Shown here: piece after piece, positions 58,915-64,000 of the stretch
Layout of the letters: every line of letters begins with the position of its first letter
Numbering within the stretch: the first letter of the stretch is position 1
NCBI RefSeq assembly: GCF_013359685.1
Contig: NZ_JABFMV010000015.1
Coordinates: 28,912 to 92,911 of the forward strand
DNA length: 64,000 nucleotides
Direction: 5' to 3'
DNA from: Leifsonia sp. C5G2
GTDB taxonomy: Bacteria; Actinomycetota; Actinomycetes; Actinomycetales; Microbacteriaceae
Notes under the pieces: model-generated
What the model was told of the DNA's origin: nothing
The model's input: the letters and a program-made list of their open reading frames with translations, nothing else
Database searches by the model: none
Made by a program: the position numbers and the translations under genes

Positions 58915-58920
58915 TACGGT
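58915..58920 (+). promoter_or_regulatory. Putative -10 box, leaderless MFS gene
   Basis: TACGGT, then 6 nt, then GTG at 58927. No ribosome-binding site or -35 hexamer is seen. Confidence 0.4.
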
Positions 58921-58926
58921 TGACCA

Positions 58927-60426
58927 GTGACTGAGAAGACCTCACCAGTGCCTTCGGTCGACGCCGGCGCCCTCCCCGCGCCGGCTGCGGCCGCGCCGCG
59001 TATCGCGCCGCGCGACCAGCGTGTGATCTGGCTGCTGCTCGCCGCCACGTTCGTCGTGATCCTCAACGAGACGATCATGACGGTCGCCATCCCGAAGCTG
59101 ATGGACGACCTCCACATCGACGCCCTCGCCGCGCAGTGGCTCTCCACCGCGTTCATGCTGACGATGGCGGTCGTCATCCCGATCACGGGCATCCTGCTGC
59201 AGCGGTTCACGACACGGCAGATGTTCATCGCCGCGATGTCGCTGTTCTCGCTCGGCACGCTCTCGGCGGCCCTCGCGCCCGGCTTCCTCGTGCTGGTCGC
59301 CGCACGCGTGGTGCAGGCCTCCGGCACGGCGATCATGCTGCCGCTGCTGATGACGACGCTGATGACGCTGGTGCCGCCGGCCCTGCGGGGACGCACGATG
59401 GGCAACGTCTCCATCGTGATCTCGGTCGCGCCCGCGATCGGCCCGACCATCTCGGGCCTCATCCTCAACTTCCTGGCCTGGCGGTGGATCTTCCTGATCG
59501 TGCTGCCGATCGCGCTGATCATGCTGTTCATCGGCATGCGCTTCGTCGAGAACGTCACCGAGACCGAGAAGGTGCGGATCGACGTGCTCTCGGTCATCCT
59601 GTCGGCCCTCGGCTTCGGCGGGCTGGTCTACGGGCTCACGCTGTCGGGCGAGTCCGGCGGCGCGGCCGCGAGCCCGTTCATGCTCTGGGGCTCGCTCGCC
59701 GTCGGCGTGCTCGGGCTCGCGGCGTTCGTCGCGCGCCAGCTGCTGCTGCAGCGCAAGGACAGGGCGCTGCTCGACCTGCGGACGTTCCGCTTCCCGATCT
59801 TCACCGTGGCGATCGTCCTGATGGCGATCACGACGGCGTCGATGTTCGGCGTGATCATCGTGCTCCCGCTGTACCTGCAGCACGTGCTGCACCTCGATAC
59901 GCTGGCGACCGGGCTCATCCTGCTGCCGGGCGGCCTGATCATGGGCCTCGCCGCGCCCTTCGTCGGGCGCATCTACGACCGCTTCGACCCGCGGGTGCTG
60001 GTGGTGCCGGGGTCGATCCTGGTCAGCCTGGTGCTGTGGGCGCTGACGATGGTGACCGAGCACACGCCGATCGCCATGGTCGTCGCGGCCCACGTCGTCC
60101 TGAGCCTGGGGCTCGCGATGATGTTCACGCCGCTGTTCACCGCCGGGCTCGGGGCGCTCCCGCCGCACCTGTACTCGCACGGCAGCGCGATCCTGGGCAC
60201 CATTCAGCAGGTGGGCGGCGCGGCGGGGACGGCCCTGCTGATCGCCGTGCTCACGCTGCAGTCGACCGCGCTGGCCGCGGGCGGCGCGGGCGCCGACGCG
60301 GCGCAGGCGGGCGGGATCCGGACCGCGTTCCTGGCCGGCGCGATCATCTCGCTGTTCGGCGTCGCCGGCTCGCTCTTCATCCGCAAGCCCGCCGACTCCC
60401 CCTCCGAACCCGCCTTCGCGCACTGA
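58927..60426 (+). CDS. MFS multidrug exporter, DHA2 family
   Basis: A 499-residue drug:H+ antiporter with about 14 membrane helices. Helix 1 carries LNETIMTVAIPKLMDDL, the DHA2 motif D1 equivalent. Helix 4/5 shows ARVVQASGTAIMLPLLMT and GNVSIVISVAPAIGPTISGLI (antiporter motif C region). The N-terminus is a 30-residue cytoplasmic Pro/Ala-rich segment. It converges with a marR-VOC pair; a MarR-controlled exporter is plausible, but the operator found nearby faces the other way. Confidence 0.92.
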   Translation: MTEKTSPVPSVDAGALPAPAAAAPRIAPRDQRVIWLLLAATFVVILNETIMTVAIPKLMDDLHIDALAAQWLSTAFMLTMAVVIPITGILLQRFTTRQMFIAAMSLFSLGTLSAALAPGFLVLVAARVVQASGTAIMLPLLMTTLMTLVPPALRGRTMGNVSIVISVAPAIGPTISGLILNFLAWRWIFLIVLPIALIMLFIGMRFVENVTETEKVRIDVLSVILSALGFGGLVYGLTLSGESGGAAASPFMLWGSLAVGVLGLAAFVARQLLLQRKDRALLDLRTFRFPIFTVAIVLMAITTASMFGVIIVLPLYLQHVLHLDTLATGLILLPGGLIMGLAAPFVGRIYDRFDPRVLVVPGSILVSLVLWALTMVTEHTPIAMVVAAHVVLSLGLAMMFTPLFTAGLGALPPHLYSHGSAILGTIQQVGGAAGTALLIAVLTLQSTALAAGGAGADAAQAGGIRTAFLAGAIISLFGVAGSLFIRKPADSPSEPAFAH

Positions 60427-60433
60427 CCCGAGC

Positions 60434-60460
60434 CGAGTGGTGACAACCTGTCACCACTCG
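60434..60460. terminator. Bidirectional hairpin between MFS and marR
   Basis: Perfect 12-bp arms CGAGTGGTGACA and TGTCACCACTCG around a 3-nt loop. It lies 8 bp after the MFS stop and 17 bp from the convergent marR stop. The right arm sequence TCACCACTCGAC recurs at 60481 inside the marR 3' end. Confidence 0.65.
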
Positions 60461-60476
60461 ACACGGATACCCGCGA

Positions 60477-60932
60477 TTAGTCACCACTCGACCGCTCGGG
60501 GGGCTCGCTGAGGCGTGCGCGGAGGCGGCGCGCGAGGGTCGCGGCGGCCGCGAGCTCGGACGGAGCGGCGACCGCGGCGGTGCGCTCGGCCCACTCCGCG
60601 CGCAGGGGTCGGATGCGCTCCAGCGCGGCGCGGCCGGCACCGGTCAGCCGCACGAGCGGGGCGCGAGCGTCCGCCGGGTCCGGGATGCGCTCCACGAGCC
60701 CCGCCCGCTCCAGCGCGGCGACCCCTTCGGCGGCGGACTGACGGCGCAGCCCTCGGCGACGCGCGATCGCCGCGACGCTCAGCGGACCGTGCGCGACCGC
60801 CCCGAGCGTCAGCCAGCGCGCCGAGGTCAATCCCTCCGCGGCCACGAGCTCGTCGCCCGCCCGGGCGAACGCGTCCGCGAGCCGGAACACCTCGTCGACC
60901 AGCTCGGTCAGCCGCCGGCCGGCCTCGTTCAC
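60477..60932 (-). CDS. MarR family transcriptional regulator
   Basis: A 151-residue winged-helix regulator. The DNA-binding region (about 35-100) includes LTSARWLTLGAVAHGPLSVAAIARRRGL, the recognition helix RQSAAEGVAALERAGL and the wing DPADARAPLVRLT (landmarks). The ATG at 60932 overlaps the VOC gene stop by 4 bp, so both are on one message driven from the palindrome-bearing promoter at 61299. C-terminal dimerisation helix is Ala/Arg-rich. Confidence 0.9.
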   Translation of the reverse strand: MNEAGRRLTELVDEVFRLADAFARAGDELVAAEGLTSARWLTLGAVAHGPLSVAAIARRRGLRRQSAAEGVAALERAGLVERIPDPADARAPLVRLTGAGRAALERIRPLRAEWAERTAAVAAPSELAAAATLARRLRARLSEPPERSSGD

Positions 60933-61282
60933 GGCTGCTCCACCAGGCAGACGATATGCGCGTCTGTGTCCCGCACCACCGCCATGCGTTCGCCCCAGGG
61001 CTGAGCGGCGGGCGCATCCACCACCGTGCCCCCTGCGGCCACCCAGCGGCCGATCGCGGCGTCGAGCTCCGGGAGGGCGAAGGTCACCGCAACGGCCGCG
61101 TCGGAGGCGACGGCCGGACGCTCGTGCACCATCAGCTCGACCCCGTCGGCCGTGCGCAGCCAGGCGAACCCGTCGGCGGTCCGCTCCACGGCGAGCCCGA
61201 GCACGCCGGCGTAGAGATCGAGGGCTGCGGGGAGCGACGACGCGGACAGGACGAGGCGGTGCAGGACAGGGGCGCTGGTCAT
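60929..61282 (-). CDS. VOC (glyoxalase/bleomycin-resistance) domain protein
   Basis: A 117-residue single VOC domain. It starts with a LHRLVLSASSLPAALDLYAGVLGL repeat (about 7-30), and the second half reads FALPELDAAIGRWVAAGGTVVDAPAAQPWG (landmarks). The potential metal ligands His8, Glu and a C-terminal Asp region are only partly conserved, so it may bind a ligand rather than catalyse. It is the first gene of a VOC-marR operon with a perfect palindrome 17 bp upstream. Confidence 0.87.
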   Translation of the reverse strand: MTSAPVLHRLVLSASSLPAALDLYAGVLGLAVERTADGFAWLRTADGVELMVHERPAVASDAAVAVTFALPELDAAIGRWVAAGGTVVDAPAAQPWGERMAVVRDTDAHIVCLVEQP

Positions 61283-61298
61283 GCGATCACCCTGCCTA

Positions 61299-61318
61299 AT
61301 TGACAGGCCCCTGTCAAT
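61299..61318. promoter_or_regulatory. MarR-type operator
   Basis: Perfect inverted repeat ATTGACAGG-CC-CCTGTCAAT in the divergent space between the VOC-marR operon and the AhpD-like gene. It contains TTGACA on both strands and could cover -35 regions. Confidence 0.6.
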
Positions 61319-61387
61319 CGTTCGGCCGCACTAGCATCCGGCCGCGAACGCGCGTGAGAATGGGGAGACCTACGCGAGGAGGCAGCC

Positions 61388-61957
61388 GTGAGCATCATCC
61401 GCACGCCGGAACCGTCCGAGGCGACCGGCGAGGTCGCCGCCCTCTACCAGGAGGACCTGGACGAGCTGGGCTACGTCGCCGACTACACGCGGGTGATGAG
61501 CATGAATCCGGAGGCGGTCCGGGCCTTCGAGGCGCTGATCCGCTCGATCGTCGCCCAGCTCGGCAAGCGCCGGTACGAGCTCGTCACGCTCGCGGCCGCG
61601 CAGGCGCTCCACTCCGCCCACTGCCGGCTCGCGCACGGCCGCAAGACCCTCTCCCTGATCGACGAGGACGAGCTGGAGCGCATCGCCCGCGACTACCGGA
61701 ACGCCGGCCTGAGCGAGGCGGAGGTCGCCATGATGGACTACGCCGAGAAGATCAGCCGCGCCTCCTACGCCATGACGGACGCGGACGCGGAACGGCTGCG
61801 CGACCTCGGCTTCACCGACCGCGAGATCGTCGACATCACGCTCGCGGCGGCCGCGCGCAACTACTACAGTCGCGCCATCCAGGCCCTGGGCGCGGCCGTG
61901 CAGGTGCCGCCCGGCCTGAGCGATCGCCTGCGCGGGGCGCTGCTGGCGCCGCTGTGA
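61388..61957 (+). CDS. AhpD-like carboxymuconolactone decarboxylase family protein
   Basis: A 189-residue helical protein of the alkylhydroperoxidase/peroxidase-related group. The redox site is SAHCRLAHG (Cys near residue 78, His four residues on). A long helix ends in EIVDITLAAAARNYYSRAIQALG (landmark). A CxxC pair is absent, so it is a single-Cys type. The GTG at 61388 follows GAGGAGG. It overlaps the ADP-ribosylglycohydrolase gene by 4 bp. It may be controlled by the MarR operator 70 bp upstream. Confidence 0.87.
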   Translation: MSIIRTPEPSEATGEVAALYQEDLDELGYVADYTRVMSMNPEAVRAFEALIRSIVAQLGKRRYELVTLAAAQALHSAHCRLAHGRKTLSLIDEDELERIARDYRNAGLSEAEVAMMDYAEKISRASYAMTDADAERLRDLGFTDREIVDITLAAAARNYYSRAIQALGAAVQVPPGLSDRLRGALLAPL

Positions 61958-62988
61958 GGGACTCCGCACGCGCCAGGGCCCTGGCCGCACTGCAGGGCCT
62001 TGCGCTCGGCGACGCCCTCGGGATGCCGACCCAGTCGCTGTCGCGCGAGCGCATCCTTGCCGACCACGGCCGCATCTCGGGGCTCGTCGCCGCCGGTCCG
62101 CGCCAGCAGATCGCCGCGGGGATGCCGGCGGGCTCCGTGACGGACGACACCGAGCAGGCCGTGCTCCTGGCGCGGCTGCTGATCGACGGAGGAGGGACGG
62201 TGCGCCCGGGCGTGCTCGCCGGGGAACTGCTCGCCTGGGAGCGCGGGATGGAGGCGCGCGGCTCGCTCGACCTGCTCGGCCCGAGCACGCGCGCCGCGCT
62301 CCAGCGGCTGCAGGACGGCATGCCGCCGGAGGAGGCCGGCCGGTTCGGGGCGACCAACGGCGCGGCGATGCGCATCGCTCCGGTCGGCATCGCCGTGCCC
62401 GTCGAGCCGCTCGGGCTCTTCGTCGACGCCGTCGCCTCCGTGAGCGCGCTCACGCACAACACCGGTCTCGGCATCGCCGGCGCAGCCGCGGTCGGCGCGG
62501 CGGTCAGCGCGGGGATCGACGGAGCGGAGACGCCCGAGGCTCTGGATGTGGCGGTCGCCGCCGCGCGCGAGGGCGCCCACCGCGGCCACTGGGTCGCGGG
62601 CGGCGACATCGCGGCCCGGCTGGAGTGGGCCGTCCCGTACCTGCTGGAGCTCGACGTGGACGCCCAGGACGACGCGCTCGCGGAGGTGATCGGCACGTCG
62701 GTCGCCGCGCAGGAGTCGGTGGTGGCCGCGCTCGCCCTCGTCGGCGTGGCGGTCGCGGCCGGCGATCCGGCGCAACCGGACCGGGACGCTGCGTGGGAGA
62801 CGCTCTGCCGCGCGGCCTCCCTCGGCGGCGACACGGACACGATCGCCTCGATGGCGGGCGCCGTCCTCGGCGCGACGGGCGCCGCCGACTGGCCGCGCAC
62901 CGCCCTCGACACGGTGCGCCGCGTGAACGCGCTCGACCTGGAGCCCCTGGTCGACGGACTGCTGGAGCTGAGGAGGCGACGTGGCTGA
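61954..62988 (+). CDS. ADP-ribosylglycohydrolase family protein
   Basis: A 344-residue all-helical DraG/ARH-type hydrolase. The binuclear Mg2+ motifs are intact: GLALGDALGMPTQS (about 15-28), T63-D-D-T66 in VTDDTEQAVLLARLL, and GGDTDTIASMAGAVLGA near residue 285. ALTHNTGLGIAGA lies in the middle. The GTG at 61954 overlaps the AhpD-like stop (GTGA), and the end overlaps the PfkB kinase by 8 bp. The substrate could be an ADP-ribosylated protein or a free nucleoside/ADP-ribose derivative; the kinase neighbour favours small-molecule salvage (inference). Confidence 0.9.
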   Translation: MRDSARARALAALQGLALGDALGMPTQSLSRERILADHGRISGLVAAGPRQQIAAGMPAGSVTDDTEQAVLLARLLIDGGGTVRPGVLAGELLAWERGMEARGSLDLLGPSTRAALQRLQDGMPPEEAGRFGATNGAAMRIAPVGIAVPVEPLGLFVDAVASVSALTHNTGLGIAGAAAVGAAVSAGIDGAETPEALDVAVAAAREGAHRGHWVAGGDIAARLEWAVPYLLELDVDAQDDALAEVIGTSVAAQESVVAALALVGVAVAAGDPAQPDRDAAWETLCRAASLGGDTDTIASMAGAVLGATGAADWPRTALDTVRRVNALDLEPLVDGLLELRRRRG

Positions 62989-63910
62989 GGGACGGCTGAT
63001 CTTCACCGGGACCGTGGTGGTCGACCTGCTGATGCGCGTGGACGCGCTGCCCGAGCGCGGCGGCGACGTGCTCGCCTCGTCCGCCGGGATGGCGGCGGGC
63101 GGCGGCTTCAATGTCATGGCCGCCGCAGCCCGCGACGGCGTCGAGGTGATCTTCGCCGGCCGCTCCGGCACCGGCCCGTTCGGCGAGGTGGTCGCCGAGG
63201 CGCTGTGGCGGGAGGGTATCTCGGTCGCGAACCCTCCGCTGGAGTCCGCCGACAACGGGTACTCGGTCGTCCTGGTCGACGCGGGCGCCGAGCGCACCTT
63301 CGTCACGGCGGCGGGAGCCGAGGGGATGCTGAGCCGCGCCGACCTTGACGCCGTGCAGCCACGGCCGGCCGACGTCGTGTACGTCTCCGGCTACAGCCTC
63401 GCGCACGCCGCCGCCGGACCCGCGGTGGCCGGCTGGGTGGAGGCGCTCGGCCCGGACACGCGGGTGGTCTTCGACCCGTCGCCGCTGGTCGGGACGCTCG
63501 ACCGCGAGCTGCTCGAGACCGTGCTGCGCCGCACCGACGTGCTCAGCGCCAGCTCCCGGGAGGCGCGCATCCTGCGCTCGCACGCCCACCCCGCGCCCGC
63601 CGCCGGCGCCCTGCGCGGGATGCTGCGCGAGGGCGGCGTCGCCGTGGTCCGCGACGGCGCCTCCGGCTGCTGGGTGGCGACCGGCGATCCCGCGCCGACG
63701 CACGTGCCCGCGTTCCCGGTGACCGCCGTCGACACGACGGGAGCCGGCGACGCGTTCGGCGGTGTGCTCGCCGCCGCCCTCACCCGCGGCGCCGACCCGC
63801 TCTCCGCCGCCCGCCGGGCGACCGCCGCCGCGGCGATCGCGGTGACCAGGGAGGGACCGGCCACCGCGCCGACGGCGGCCGAGACCGACGCGGCTCTGGC
63901 GGCGGGCTGA
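62981..63910 (+). CDS. PfkB family carbohydrate/nucleoside kinase
   Basis: A 309-residue ribokinase-fold sugar kinase. The N-terminal substrate region contains VDLLMRVDALPERGGDVLA and GGGFNVMAAAARDG (PfkB motif 1 region). The C-terminal motif TAVDTTGAGDAFGGVLAAAL holds the catalytic Asp in DTTGAGD (near residue 257). The GTG at 62981 is preceded by GAGGAGG inside the ADP-ribosylglycohydrolase 3' end. It may phosphorylate the sugar released by that hydrolase. Exact substrate unknown. Confidence 0.9.
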   Translation: MAEGRLIFTGTVVVDLLMRVDALPERGGDVLASSAGMAAGGGFNVMAAAARDGVEVIFAGRSGTGPFGEVVAEALWREGISVANPPLESADNGYSVVLVDAGAERTFVTAAGAEGMLSRADLDAVQPRPADVVYVSGYSLAHAAAGPAVAGWVEALGPDTRVVFDPSPLVGTLDRELLETVLRRTDVLSASSREARILRSHAHPAPAAGALRGMLREGGVAVVRDGASGCWVATGDPAPTHVPAFPVTAVDTTGAGDAFGGVLAAALTRGADPLSAARRATAAAAIAVTREGPATAPTAAETDAALAAG

Positions 63911-63916
63911 CGCCCC

Positions 63917-63978
63917 GATTCGTGCCGAATCTCCATTATGAGGCGGGCGGATTCATACGGTCAACGCATCACGTGATG
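63917..63978. other. Short palindromes after the PfkB gene
   Basis: A small hairpin GATTCG-TGC-CGAATC (63917-63931) follows the kinase stop and could be a weak terminator. A perfect palindrome CATCACGTGATG (63967-63978) could be an operator for a gene beyond the window. Neither can be assigned. Confidence 0.3.
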
Positions 63979-64000
63979 AAGGGTGCGGGGTGTGGTGGGT

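Noticed and set aside
58827..58926. Possible small RNA or operator upstream of the MFS gene
   Set aside because: No convincing palindrome or terminator was seen; only the -10-like TACGGT is supportable.

Overview
The window is about 70% GC, gene-dense chromosome from a high-GC Gram-positive bacterium, most likely a member of the Microbacteriaceae (Leifsonia-like). Supporting signs are the DAP-type lysine genes (dapA, dapB, dapC), an ftsK/rnj/dapA block, fdxA-dapC, a DtxR/IdeR-type iron box in front of efeUOB, a tandem glycine riboswitch, many 4-bp ATGA/GTGA gene overlaps, and several genes that appear to be leaderless. I see no rRNA, tRNA, CRISPR array, prophage or insertion sequence. All genes look intact except ftsK, which is cut by the left edge.

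Layout. 1-5.6 kb (minus): ftsK (partial), GNAT, rnj, dapA. 5.6-8 kb (plus): membrane-anchored thioredoxin coupled to a DUF4395 membrane protein, then OsmC and a TIGR01777 epimerase. 8-12 kb: TPR membrane protein with dapB, GNAT, histidine phosphatase, M16 protease. 12-13.8 kb: TetR regulator and aldo/keto reductase, each with palindromic operators. 13.9-22.5 kb: a TetR-controlled catabolic operon (carboxylase beta and alpha, acyl-CoA dehydrogenase, CoA-transferase A and B, MaoC, CitE-like lyase) that matches the Mycobacterium leucine-degradation gene set Rv2498c-Rv2506. 22.5-28 kb: two tandem penicillin-acylase paralogs. 28-31.4 kb: gltA, dapC, fdxA, small membrane protein. 31.4-35 kb: efeUOB iron uptake. 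35-37.9 kb: LPLTG-anchored surface protein and a lipoprotein. 38-47.1 kb: typA and a peptide ABC transporter whose gene order is interrupted by an antiparallel PH-domain gene. 47.3-52.7 kb: CPBP protease and gcvTHP. 52.7-53.25 kb: glycine riboswitch, a 6 x 20-bp tandem repeat and an NrtR-type operator. 53.25-58.8 kb: nrtR-nadA-nadB-nadC-cysteine desulfurase. 58.9-61.3 kb: MFS exporter, MarR, VOC protein. 61.4-63.9 kb: AhpD-like protein, ADP-ribosylglycohydrolase and PfkB kinase, translationally coupled.

The most notable non-gene signal is a family of three 65-bp palindromic elements (9846, 16687, 48117). All have identical 17-bp arms and a 19-nt loop of fixed length but variable sequence. Two lie between convergent genes and one lies inside the leucine operon. 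Other items worth attention are the 20-bp tandem repeat beside the NAD operon, the Trx/DUF4395 thiol pair, the putative (R)-HMG-CoA leucine route, the noncontiguous dpp operon, and a recurring TAnnnT-N6-start signature that suggests leaderless transcription.
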